From positions 18,197-82,196 of the forward strand of contig CAJTPO010000013.1 of NCBI GenBank assembly GCA_910578115.1: a stretch of 64,000 nucleotides of DNA, read 5' to 3'. Position numbers and translations under genes: made by a program. Each line of letters opens with the position of its first letter. The first letter of the stretch is position 1. The DNA comes from an uncultured Lachnospiraceae bacterium (lineage in GTDB: Bacteria; Bacillota; Clostridia; Lachnospirales; Lachnospiraceae). Shown here piece by piece: positions 1 to 8,881 of this stretch. Under the pieces are notes generated by a model. That model was given only the letters and a program-made list of their open reading frames with translations. It did not search any database and was not told where the DNA came from.

Positions 1-1
1 T

Positions 2-3000
2 ATTAAATTGACAGAAGTCAACATACCAAACAGTGTGGTTGAGATAGGGAGTTCAGCTTTTTTAAAATGTGTGAATTTGTCACAGGTGACATTATCAAAA
101 GGTCTAGTGACATTGGGAGCTAGTGCATTTTATAATTGTGATTCCTTGACAGCTATAGAGATACCAAAAAGTTTAAAAAGCGCATATTGGGAACCATTTA
201 GTAATTGTGATGAATTGAAAAGTGTTACGTTTGAAAAGGGGACAACCGAAATTGTAGGTAGCTTGCTTGAGAACTGCACGGGAATAGAGAAAATAACGAT
301 ACCTGATACAGTTACAGTAATAGAAGATCATGCATTTAGAGATTGCATAAATTTGAGTAAAGTCAGTATACCGGATTCTATCATAGAAATCCAAGAGTAT
401 GCGTTTAGTGGTTGCACAAAGTTAACAGAAGTTAATATACCAAACGGTGTAACAGAACTGGGAAATTGTGTATTCGAGAACTGCACCAATTTACCCCAAA
501 TCACACTTCCTGACAGTGTTACATCCATGGGAACCTATATCTTCTCAGGATGCAGTAATTTGCGGGAAGCAATATTACCTAATATCAGAATCAATATTAC
601 AGAGGGAACTTTTAAAAATTGCTCCAGCTTAGGAAAAGTAAATTTCCCGGAAACACTGGAAGCTATTCGTTCCTACGCTTTTTGTAATACAAAACTTTCG
701 GAAGTAATATTACCGAACAAATTGACAGAAATAGAAAGTTATGCTTTCTACAACTGTGATGCCTTGACCAAAGTCGTTATTCCCGACAGCGTCACAACAC
801 TGGGCACTTACATATTCGCAGACTGCGAACTCCTAAGCGACGTAACCCTCGGCACAGGAATTACCACGATTCCATCCCATGCATTTAATCTGTGCCCGTC
901 CCTGCAGAAGATCGTTCTGCCTTACCGGACTGCGGCGATCAACAGCAATGCTTTTACGAACTGTACATCGCTTACGGAAATTACCATTCCGCGTGCCACT
1001 ACGACGATTGCAGGCGGTGTATTCAGCTACCCTGCCAGATTGACTGTCTATGGGGTCACCGGAACCTATGCGGAAACTTACGCAAATAACATCGGTGCAA
1101 CATTTGTAAATCAGGAAACGAGGGCGACGGAAGTAAGATTAAGTGCAACGGATCTGAAACTGACCAAAGGCAGTAAAGACACTTTGCACCTGAGCGTTGC
1201 ACCCGCCAATTTTACCGATGAGGTAACGTGGAAGAGCACAGATACAAATATAGTGACCATTGAGGATACGGGTGTCGTTACCGCTAAAGCGATCGGAACC
1301 GCGACAGTCAAGGTGACAGTAGGCGATATCAGTGCATCCTGTAAAATCACCGTGACACAGCCGGTCACTTCTATCAGCCTTAATAAAACATCTCTTTCTT
1401 TGGAAGCGTGGGATACTGAAAACCTGACGGCGAGTGTATCTCCGTCAACAGCAGAGAATAAGGCAGTTGTGTGGAGTACATCGGATTCCAGGATCGCTTC
1501 TGTGGATGATACAGGTCTTGTGGCAGCGCATACTAAGGGAACTGCCATAATTACGGCCACTGCACAGGACGGCAGTGGTGTTTCCCACAGCTGTACTGTA
1601 ACTGTCGTAAATAATGGTTATCTTTGCAGCACTGTGGCGGAATTGGAAAGCCCGCACAACTATCCGGTAAACTGTTCGGACTTCTGGCTGTATACAAAGG
1701 AAGGTGCGAAGAGTTTATATATTACTTTTGATCTGAAAACAGAAGTAGAAGAGGGTTTCGATTACCTCTGTCTTTATGATGGCAAAGGGACGCAAATCGG
1801 AAAGTATACAGGAACAGAGTTGGCAGGACAGGTTGTTGAAGTGCCTGGAGATACCGTCAGAATCAAACTGGTATCGGATGATTCGGGAACCGCATGGGGA
1901 TTCAAGGTAACTTATATCATGGGAACGGGCGATGTGGAGAATGACGAATATCTGGTAACCTTTGATTCACAGGGCGGTACGGTGGTCTCTGCCGTTCAAG
2001 TGGCGAAAGGAACAGCGGTTCCTGAGCCGGCGGCACCGACTAGACGCGGGTATGAGTTTATGGGATGGTATTTGAGAGACACATTATATGATTTCACGCA
2101 GCCGGTGACCGGTAATACGGTACTACAGGCAAAGTGGAAATTTATTGTGTCTGAATCTGATCCGTCGGAAACAGAACAAATACCGGAAGAGGATAAGCCG
2201 GAAGATGGTGTGATACCGGAAGGCCTCTGGATAGCGGGAGTTAAGGATCAGACCTATACGGGCAAAGCATTGAAACCGGAAGTACGCGTCTATGACGGAA
2301 GCAGAAGATTGCAGGAAAAGACGGATTATACCATTAGTTATAAGAGTAATGTAAAGGCAAATGACGCATCCGATGCAAAGAAGGCACCGATGATCACCGT
2401 AAAAGGTAAAGGCAATTATTCGGGTTCTGTAACGGCTGTATTCAAAATTGTGCCTGTGAATATAGCGGAACAGGAGCTGGCTGTTACAATTGCGGATATG
2501 GTATTGGCGCATAATGGTAAAATACAGAAAAAAGTGCCTGTAGTTACTTTTAACGGTAAGAGGCTGTCGAACAAACGGGATTATACCGTGACTTATCCGG
2601 ATACGGGAACCGGTGCATATCAGGAAGCAGGAAGCTACCCGGTACAGATCACAGGTGTCGGTAATTTTACGGGAACAAGGACAGTTAATCTGGAAATTAC
2701 CGATAAAATGTTGATCAGTAAGGCAAAGGCGGACAAAATTCCGAATCAGTTATACAATGGCGGTGAGGATGTTACGTTGTCTGCAGATACGTTGATTCTA
2801 TATAGGAAAACAAAAAATGATCCGTTGAAGGAAGGGGTGGACTATACCGTCACCTATGTGAATAACCGTGAAATTGGTATGGCAACAGCTGTCGTTACCG
2901 GAACGGGCAACTATGCAGGAACGAAAAGGATGACTTTTAAGATTGTGGGAACATCCATCAATAAGGCTGTTGTGGAGGGAATCGAAAACAAAATTTATAA

Positions 3001-4087
3001 CGGTATAGAGCAGCAACAGGATATCACGGTCAGAGTAGAAGGCAAAGTATTGACACCGGATAAAGACTATACCGTGTCCTACAGCAGGAATCTGAACGTC
3101 GGTACGGCGAGCATGACAATACAGGGAACCGGTGCCTATAGTGGAACAACCAAAAAGACATTTAAGATTACGGCCTATGATCTTGGAATTGATGAAGGTG
3201 GGTTCATAACCGAATGGAAAGATGGACAGCAGATTGGTATGCCGGCGGATTCAGCAGACAAAGTGGTAAAATCAGGCGAGGGTAAAGGGACAAGTCTGAC
3301 GGTAGAATATACAAAAGGCGGATCTCAGCCTGAGGTGACATTGAAGTTTGGAGAAACCGAACTGATAAAAGGAAAAGACTATACAGTTTCTTATCAGAAT
3401 AATAAGAATCTTGCAGACCAATCTGCCGATAAGGCCCCAACGATGACTATAAAGGGCAAGGGTAACTTCAAAGGAACGAGATTGGAGAAATTCTTTATCG
3501 TTAAGAAAAATCTTGCCAATCCCGAATCACCAGTTTTAATGAGTGTGCCGGATGTGGCATATGCCAATGGTGCAGGTAAATACATCAGCAAACCAATTTT
3601 GACTGATATAAATGGTAAAACGCTGAAAGCCGGAACAGATTTTGAAGTGTCATATACATCATCTGACGGGATTACAAAACTCGACAAGAAGAGCACTGTG
3701 CAGGCAGGATCTTTTGTCTGTGTTACTGTCAGAGGAAAGGGCAAGTACGAAGGTTCTCTGATGACCACATATCGCATTACGCAGGCGAATTTCACGAAAG
3801 CTTCGGTTAGGATCGCGCCGCAGGTATATACCGGCAGTAAAATATATCTGACGGGAGGAACAAACGGAGATATCATCGTTAAGGCAGGGAAGATGGAACT
3901 GACTTACGGTGTAGATTATGAAATTATGGAGGACAGTTATGTGAACAACATCAAGAAGGGAACTGCCAGCGTTAAGATAAGAGGACTCAATAACTATGGC
4001 GGAACCAAGACGGTGAAGTTTAAGATACAGGCGAAGAAAATGGAATCCTTCAGCAGTATCATCAGGGGTGCTTTGACTAAGGAGTAA
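2..4087 (+). CDS. BspA-like leucine-rich-repeat surface protein, 3' part
   Basis: The frame is open from base 2 with no start signal, so the 5' end lies outside the window; about 1,361 residues are visible. The first ~350 residues hold about 15 BspA-type (LRR_5) repeats with a recurring AF-x-x-C-x-x-L core. Two bacterial Ig-like (Big_2) domains follow (~370-535), then a CUB-like domain (~540-640), a Listeria/Bacteroides B-repeat (~650-712, ending in a GWY core), and seven ~75-residue repeats with a DYTV-S-Y core and a closing G-G-NY-GT strand (~735-1345). Known family role: extracellular adhesion or interaction proteins. No LPXTG sorting signal or C-terminal membrane helix is visible, so anchoring is unexplained. 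The next gene starts 5 bases after the stop, which implies one operon with the membrane protein and the VirD4-like ATPase. Family assignment is secure; the ligand is unknown. Confidence 0.9.
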   Translation: MKLTEVNIPNSVVEIGSSAFLKCVNLSQVTLSKGLVTLGASAFYNCDSLTAIEIPKSLKSAYWEPFSNCDELKSVTFEKGTTEIVGSLLENCTGIEKITIPDTVTVIEDHAFRDCINLSKVSIPDSIIEIQEYAFSGCTKLTEVNIPNGVTELGNCVFENCTNLPQITLPDSVTSMGTYIFSGCSNLREAILPNIRINITEGTFKNCSSLGKVNFPETLEAIRSYAFCNTKLSEVILPNKLTEIESYAFYNCDALTKVVIPDSVTTLGTYIFADCELLSDVTLGTGITTIPSHAFNLCPSLQKIVLPYRTAAINSNAFTNCTSLTEITIPRATTTIAGGVFSYPARLTVYGVTGTYAETYANNIGATFVNQETRATEVRLSATDLKLTKGSKDTLHLSVAPANFTDEVTWKSTDTNIVTIEDTGVVTAKAIGTATVKVTVGDISASCKITVTQPVTSISLNKTSLSLEAWDTENLTASVSPSTAENKAVVWSTSDSRIASVDDTGLVAAHTKGTAIITATAQDGSGVSHSCTVTVVNNGYLCSTVAELESPHNYPVNCSDFWLYTKEGAKSLYITFDLKTEVEEGFDYLCLYDGKGTQIGKYTGTELAGQVVEVPGDTVRIKLVSDDSGTAWGFKVTYIMGTGDVENDEYLVTFDSQGGTVVSAVQVAKGTAVPEPAAPTRRGYEFMGWYLRDTLYDFTQPVTGNTVLQAKWKFIVSESDPSETEQIPEEDKPEDGVIPEGLWIAGVKDQTYTGKALKPEVRVYDGSRRLQEKTDYTISYKSNVKANDASDAKKAPMITVKGKGNYSGSVTAVFKIVPVNIAEQELAVTIADMVLAHNGKIQKKVPVVTFNGKRLSNKRDYTVTYPDTGTGAYQEAGSYPVQITGVGNFTGTRTVNLEITDKMLISKAKADKIPNQLYNGGEDVTLSADTLILYRKTKNDPLKEGVDYTVTYVNNREIGMATAVVTGTGNYAGTKRMTFKIVGTSINKAVVEGIENKIYNGIEQQQDITVRVEGKVLTPDKDYTVSYSRNLNVGTASMTIQGTGAYSGTTKKTFKITAYDLGIDEGGFITEWKDGQQIGMPADSADKVVKSGEGKGTSLTVEYTKGGSQPEVTLKFGETELIKGKDYTVSYQNNKNLADQSADKAPTMTIKGKGNFKGTRLEKFFIVKKNLANPESPVLMSVPDVAYANGAGKYISKPILTDINGKTLKAGTDFEVSYTSSDGITKLDKKSTVQAGSFVCVTVRGKGKYEGSLMTTYRITQANFTKASVRIAPQVYTGSKIYLTGGTNGDIIVKAGKMELTYGVDYEIMEDSYVNNIKKGTASVKIRGLNNYGGTKTVKFKIQAKKMESFSSIIRGALTKE

Positions 4088-4092
4088 AGGAT

Positions 4093-5694
4093 ATGGGCAA
4101 AGGAAAAGAGAAGTGGATTCGATTTGAAGATGGGCTGTTGAAAAGTGAGTATATAGAAAAGAAATATGCAAAGAAAAACCGCGAATCATATAAAAAATTT
4201 TATGAGGATTGTTGCGATGGTAAATTAGCGACAGAACGTAGGGTGACTTTGATCTTTTTGAGGACGGATATAAATAAAAATAAAGATCCTATAAAAAAGG
4301 CTCTTCTTGATAATATCATGAACTCGTGTAATGTGTGTAAGTATGATGATAGAAAACTGCTCACGATATCAGCGGTCAGATATGAAGGTTCTGCTATAGC
4401 AGATGCATTTGACGAAGAATCATCAGAATTCTCTGTTGAAAAAGTAGATTGTGCAAAAATAGACGATGCAAAAAAGGCTGTCGAGGAAGGTAAATGTGTC
4501 TGTGATAGCAGGAAACGACCATTATGGAAAAAATGGATACTTGGAAGCAGGTATTGGTATAGTGTTATACAGGAGAACAGTAGTCGTAAGCTTGGAAAAT
4601 TATCAAAGCATGGTTCAGTTTCTTTGAAAACCTGGTATGGTATATGTTTTTTTGTTGTATCAATTGTAACAGTTGTACGAAAAATTTTGGATTCATTTAA
4701 AGAATATGATATGTTGTTTGGAACTATTCTTGGTTTGATTTCTGCATGCGGGTGGATTGCACTTAACCAAGAGGAGAAAGAAACGGAGTATTTTAGAAGT
4801 TTAGATTTTCCGGTTATTTTCATTAATGAAATAGGAACGGCACAAGGATGGATGAAAAGCTATATAAAAAGTTATATGGATGGACAGAGGACTGTAAAAC
4901 CAGCTTTTTATATTGGGATGGGTGCTTTGGGTTCTGGGATTGAAAATGTATATGAATTTGTTACTCCTAAAAAATATTCTAATTGGGGATGGATCTGTTT
5001 ATGCAAACTTATTCGTGATTTATCGGACAATCCCTGGGGAGAAATTAAGTTTAAGATGGATGTGGAAAATAGAATGGGTATTAGCAGTATCCATGCGCAG
5101 ACTTTGGAAGAGAGGGAAAGTAGAGATAGAATCAAAGTATTCCATATGCCGGAGGAAGAATTTGTTTTATGGGATCTGATAAAAAGACAAAAGGAAGAAT
5201 ATTGGAGTTATGCCAAAATCCATGAGAGGTTTTATGAACGCCACGAATCAATGAATAAGTTATTGCCGATAGGCAGGAGTGTATATGTATTCTATAAAAA
5301 CGAAAGAACAAGTTTAGCTGAGTTTCTTTGGGATGTTATAGAAATTCAGGGTAAGTTCTTAGTAGAAAAAGAGGCTTTTCAAGTTTCTGAGGACATACAA
5401 TATTGGCTTATTGTGCAGAATGAAGCTGAGCAGGAAATTATAGAGGCTTTAGATGTAATTCTTAATCAATCATCATGGCAGGGCAGCCATCCTTTGTGGG
5501 AAACAATATGGAAATATATTGTTGGACTTTTAATACAAATTGAGAATCAGGATAATTTAACTATAATGAAGAAATTATGTGATGAAGTTTGGATTCAACG
5601 GGCATTTCAAAATCAGAGTTCCTTTGACGAGTTTTATTTAGTAGAACATGAGAAGATGATTTCAAACATAAGGAGGAGGGAATTGTATACATGA
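4093..5694 (+). CDS. Unknown two-helix membrane protein beside VirD4-like ATPase
   Basis: I recognise no family in this 533-residue protein. It has a charged, Lys-rich N-terminal ~175 residues, two hydrophobic segments at ~180-195 and ~206-222 that look like a membrane hairpin, and a ~300-residue C-terminal part rich in aromatic and acidic residues that would sit in the cytoplasm. The start has a good AAAGGA ribosome site just after the BspA stop. Its 3' end overlaps the ATPase start by 4 bases, so translation is probably coupled. Inference: it may be the membrane partner or anchor of the VirD4-like ATPase. Codon use is AT-rich compared with the glycan cluster. A generic membrane protein is equally possible. 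Confidence 0.8.
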   Translation: MGKGKEKWIRFEDGLLKSEYIEKKYAKKNRESYKKFYEDCCDGKLATERRVTLIFLRTDINKNKDPIKKALLDNIMNSCNVCKYDDRKLLTISAVRYEGSAIADAFDEESSEFSVEKVDCAKIDDAKKAVEEGKCVCDSRKRPLWKKWILGSRYWYSVIQENSSRKLGKLSKHGSVSLKTWYGICFFVVSIVTVVRKILDSFKEYDMLFGTILGLISACGWIALNQEEKETEYFRSLDFPVIFINEIGTAQGWMKSYIKSYMDGQRTVKPAFYIGMGALGSGIENVYEFVTPKKYSNWGWICLCKLIRDLSDNPWGEIKFKMDVENRMGISSIHAQTLEERESRDRIKVFHMPEEEFVLWDLIKRQKEEYWSYAKIHERFYERHESMNKLLPIGRSVYVFYKNERTSLAEFLWDVIEIQGKFLVEKEAFQVSEDIQYWLIVQNEAEQEIIEALDVILNQSSWQGSHPLWETIWKYIVGLLIQIENQDNLTIMKKLCDEVWIQRAFQNQSSFDEFYLVEHEKMISNIRRRELYT

Positions 5695-7472
5695 ACATAG
5701 AAGAGAAAAGTAAACACCAGGGATTTGCCAAAAAAGAAGAGATAGAAAGAAATTTCAACCGTTATCTTCGGGAAACAAAGAGAATAAAGGAACCATGTAG
5801 ACAAATACAAAATATTTCTAATTATGGAATGGGTGGAGTGCCGCTATCTTGGAATGAAGATGGGGAGTATATAGCGATCGACCAGACGGATACACACACG
5901 TTGGTGATTGGGCCAACGGGTTCAAAGAAGAGCCGGCTAGTAGCGATGCCCTTGGTAAAAATATTGGGACGAGCAGGAGAGTCCATGATTATTTGTGATC
6001 CGAAGGCGGAGATATATAATCGTTTAGGCAGAGAGTTAGAAGAAGAAGGGTATCATATTGATGTATTTAATCTGAGAAATCCGGATATGAGTGCTTGCTG
6101 GAATCCCTTGTCTATTCCGTATCATTTTTATTGTGAGGGTGATGAAAATAAGGCATATGAATTTGTAAATGATATTGCAGTTAATTTAGTAACGGAAGCA
6201 GGAAGCGGCAAGGATGCTTTTTGGTATAACAGTGCCTCGGCTGTATTCTTTGGACTTACAATTTTGCTGTTTAAATATTGTAAAGAGCATGATCTGTCTA
6301 AATGCATGGTCCATATGGGTAATATTATTTATCTGCGAGGATGTCTGTTTGCAAGAAGGAATATGATTGGGAAGAATATACTTTGGGAGTATGCCCAAAA
6401 TGACGAAATCATCAGAAATGCCTTGATTGGAACAGTAGAAACTGCCAATGATACGAGGGCGGGCATTTTGAGTACTTTTGATGAACGAATGCAGATTTTT
6501 TCCATGCAGCCCAATATTATGGATTTGATGTCTGAAAATAATATATCATTTGAAAGACTAAAAGATGTGAAAACCGCGGTATTTCTTTTGCTTCCAGATG
6601 AAAAGACAAGTTATCATCGCTTAGTATCGCTTATTATTAAGCAGAGTTACGAATATATTATCTATTCTGCCCAAAAGAATCAAGAAGGCAGCAAAATCAG
6701 AATTAACTATGTGTTGGATGAATTTTCTTCCTTGCCTACGATTAAAGATTTCCCGGCGATGATTTCGGCAGCAAGAAGCAGGAATATTAGATTTGATTTA
6801 TTTGTTCAGAGTAAAAATCAGTTGGTTTTAAGATATGCAGAAGAATCAGAAACAATTTTGTCTAACTGTACAAATTGGATTTTTCTTTTTAGTCGAGAGA
6901 TAAAATTTTTGCAGGAACTTTCTGAACTATGCGGGGTGCGATATACGGATAATGGGAAACGACCATTGCTTGACATTGCAGAACTACAGCAACTGAGCAA
7001 GGAAAAGGGGGATGTCTTATTATTGATTGGCAGATATAAACCATATTTGGGAAGATTGCTGGACATCGATTTGTATGAGAGAGAAAAATATAGACCACGT
7101 ACAATTCCAGGTAGAGTGCAGATTCATAGGGAGGAGATTGACTTTACTGTTTTTGAAGAAACAGAATTGACTGCATTATCTGGTCGGTCAAAGCAGGCGA
7201 GAGGAGACTCCTTAGATATACCGGAGCGGGGTATGTCAGGGGCATTGGATGATGTTAACTCTTATGTGAATAGCCTACCTATGTCAAATGAGGAGATTGA
7301 TAAATTAATTGTGGAGATTGATAAAAAATTAGAAGAATTAGATAAGGAAGAACAAGGGATAACAGAGCAGCTGGAAAAGGAAAAGAATGTAAGAAAAGAA
7401 ATACAAAAAGTAGAAAACAAAAGATCATTTTGGGATACTGTTCAAAAATCGATTGCAGGAGGAAGAAAATGA
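5691..7472 (+). CDS. VirD4/TraG-like coupling ATPase
   Basis: This 593-residue P-loop ATPase resembles type IV secretion/conjugation coupling proteins (VirD4/TraG/TraD), which recruit DNA or protein substrates to a membrane channel. The Walker A region is GPTGSKKS (~73-80): the usual Gly before the catalytic Lys is Lys. CDPKAEIY follows, typical of the family, and a Walker B VLDEF lies near residue 340. A QSKNQL motif (~370) matches the family's conserved glutamine-rich segment. The C-terminal ~60 residues form a charged coiled-coil-like region. There is no obvious N-terminal membrane helix, unlike many VirD4 proteins, so the upstream membrane protein may supply it. No relaxase, VirB4 or mating-pore gene is in view. 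Family assignment is confident; a role in conjugation is not. Confidence 0.88.
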   Translation: MNIEEKSKHQGFAKKEEIERNFNRYLRETKRIKEPCRQIQNISNYGMGGVPLSWNEDGEYIAIDQTDTHTLVIGPTGSKKSRLVAMPLVKILGRAGESMIICDPKAEIYNRLGRELEEEGYHIDVFNLRNPDMSACWNPLSIPYHFYCEGDENKAYEFVNDIAVNLVTEAGSGKDAFWYNSASAVFFGLTILLFKYCKEHDLSKCMVHMGNIIYLRGCLFARRNMIGKNILWEYAQNDEIIRNALIGTVETANDTRAGILSTFDERMQIFSMQPNIMDLMSENNISFERLKDVKTAVFLLLPDEKTSYHRLVSLIIKQSYEYIIYSAQKNQEGSKIRINYVLDEFSSLPTIKDFPAMISAARSRNIRFDLFVQSKNQLVLRYAEESETILSNCTNWIFLFSREIKFLQELSELCGVRYTDNGKRPLLDIAELQQLSKEKGDVLLLIGRYKPYLGRLLDIDLYEREKYRPRTIPGRVQIHREEIDFTVFEETELTALSGRSKQARGDSLDIPERGMSGALDDVNSYVNSLPMSNEEIDKLIVEIDKKLEELDKEEQGITEQLEKEKNVRKEIQKVENKRSFWDTVQKSIAGGRK

Positions 7473-8449
7473 AGAGTGGTACATACTTAAATATTCTTGA
7501 ACAAAGAGATAGCTGTAATGTGGAAGAACTTCATCGAGTAATTCTTGATGTATATAAGGAAAAAAAGTATGATGAAGATGGAAACATTGAGGAGGATAAC
7601 CAAATTGTGCAGCTTTATGAAGTAGTAAACAGTGCTTTAAAAAAGAATAAATTTATAGGAACATCTGCGGATTTTCATAATCTGAGTGTAGAGTGTGCAA
7701 GAAGAAATGCAGAGGAGGTAGCCTGTGACTTTTTGGAGCGTGGGTTGGACAAGTATCCAATATCTGTGGATTTACTGGCAGATTATATTAAATATGGCGT
7801 AGTATGTAATCGAATCGAAAATTGCAGGAGATATTATAGTACGTTAGATAGAATACCCAAATCTAATTGGAATTGGAGGGCGTTTAGATTTTCCATTGAT
7901 TATTTGATGGTTGAAATGGAGAGAGAAATCTGTGGGAGCGAAATAAAACAAACAATGCTGTCGCTGGCCGAAGAATTCCGCCGGTATATTCCTGACGATG
8001 AGAATGGATATTTAGTCCAGTCTGAGGTTCATAGCAGATTTAATGAAAAAGAACTGGAAATTGCAATTTTGGAAGAAGCTGTTGCAAAACTGCCAAGAGC
8101 ATCCAAGTCACTGTTAAGACTGGCGGATATTTATTATATGCAAGGCCGTGTAGAAGAAGCGCTGTCTTCTCTTTGCAGATGTGAACTGGATTCTCTGGAG
8201 CCACAAATGGGAGTGAGTCAGGGATATCTTTATTACCTTGATGGATTATGTCAATCTAATATTCTGCTGAGAGAGTTGGATAATGTACAGATAGAACGAG
8301 ATGCAATTCGTGAAAAAGCACTGAAGATATATGATAGCTTAAAGATAGCAAAAAAATCTTTAGATCATTCATTCAATTTACAGAATGAATGGAAATTTCT
8401 AGTCAATATGTTGGAAGTGAAGACAAAAGTTGAGTACCCATATTATTAA
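7469..8449 (+). CDS. TPR-like helical-repeat protein of VirD4 operon
   Basis: This 326-residue protein is predicted all-helical. The part around residues 165-260 reads like tetratricopeptide repeats (LLRLADIYYMQGRVEEALSS). I chose the ATG at 7469 because GCAGGAGGAAG lies directly upstream and the start overlaps the ATPase stop as ATGA; an in-frame ATG at 7430 lacks a ribosome site. No membrane segment or signal peptide is visible. Position and coupling suggest a cytosolic scaffold or adaptor for the VirD4-like ATPase (inference). It is followed by two strong terminators, so it closes the operon. No specific family is recognised. Confidence 0.8.
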   Translation: MKSGTYLNILEQRDSCNVEELHRVILDVYKEKKYDEDGNIEEDNQIVQLYEVVNSALKKNKFIGTSADFHNLSVECARRNAEEVACDFLERGLDKYPISVDLLADYIKYGVVCNRIENCRRYYSTLDRIPKSNWNWRAFRFSIDYLMVEMEREICGSEIKQTMLSLAEEFRRYIPDDENGYLVQSEVHSRFNEKELEIAILEEAVAKLPRASKSLLRLADIYYMQGRVEEALSSLCRCELDSLEPQMGVSQGYLYYLDGLCQSNILLRELDNVQIERDAIREKALKIYDSLKIAKKSLDHSFNLQNEWKFLVNMLEVKTKVEYPYY

Positions 8450-8487
8450 AAGATGAGCCGGATAACCAAAGCAATATTGACTGCGTA

Positions 8488-8603
8488 GTGCCGTCTGAGA
8501 ATGCACAATCCAGCTCAAAATACGGCACGCTGCTGTGAGCAAATAAAGAAAATGACCTTCAAAAGTCAGTTATACAGCTGGCTTTTGAGGGTCATTTTAT
8601 TAT
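8488..8603 (+). terminator. Rho-independent terminator ending the BspA-VirD4 operon
   Basis: A 21-bp stem (8549-8569 with 8578-8598, two mismatched or G-T positions) closes an 8-base loop and runs into a T-rich tail. A weaker upstream stem pairs GTGCCGT (8488-8494) with ACGGCAC (8522-8528). Confidence 0.85.
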
Positions 8604-8615
8604 GATTCATTCATG

Positions 8616-8653
8616 AAAAAATTTCGTAGAATTCATTATTCTGCGAAATTTTT
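8616..8653. terminator. Second hairpin, possible bidirectional terminator
   Basis: AAAAATTTCGTAGA-type arm at 8616-8630 pairs with 8640-8653 (one G-T pair) and ends in T's on one strand and A's on the other, so it could stop transcription from either side. The rest of 8654-8832 is AT-rich; I see no gene in it. Confidence 0.6.
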
Positions 8654-8832
8654 GATTGAAAAATATTCTGAAAACCATAGGTTCAAAGCACGATAGACTG
8701 CTACTGTATCACTGCAGGTATCGTTTATCATTATACTTTATATATCTTCTACTGTCAAATCTTCTATTGCACATAATATCAATCAAAATTTCGATCAGCA
8801 GGAAAACTTCCACAATTTATTTTAAAATTTTA

Positions 8833-8868
8833 TATGGTCAGAAATATGGTCATAAATGTGGTCAGGGA
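8833..8868 (+). repeat. Three 12-bp iterons (TGGTCA core) upstream of the integrase
   Basis: TGGTCA occurs at 8835, 8847 and 8859, exactly 12 bases apart, inside near-identical units of the form TATGGTCAGAAA. A further TATATGGTCAG lies in the 3' end of the recombinase gene (9990-10000). Regular direct repeats beside an integrase gene are typical of recombinase arm-binding sites or autoregulatory operators; which of these applies here is inference. Confidence 0.6.
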
Positions 8869-8881
8869 AAGGAGACAGAAA

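Noticed and set aside
3900..4087. Sortase signal at the C-terminus of the BspA-like protein
   Set aside because: No LPXTG-like motif, hydrophobic stretch or basic tail; the protein ends in a beta repeat followed by a short polar tail.
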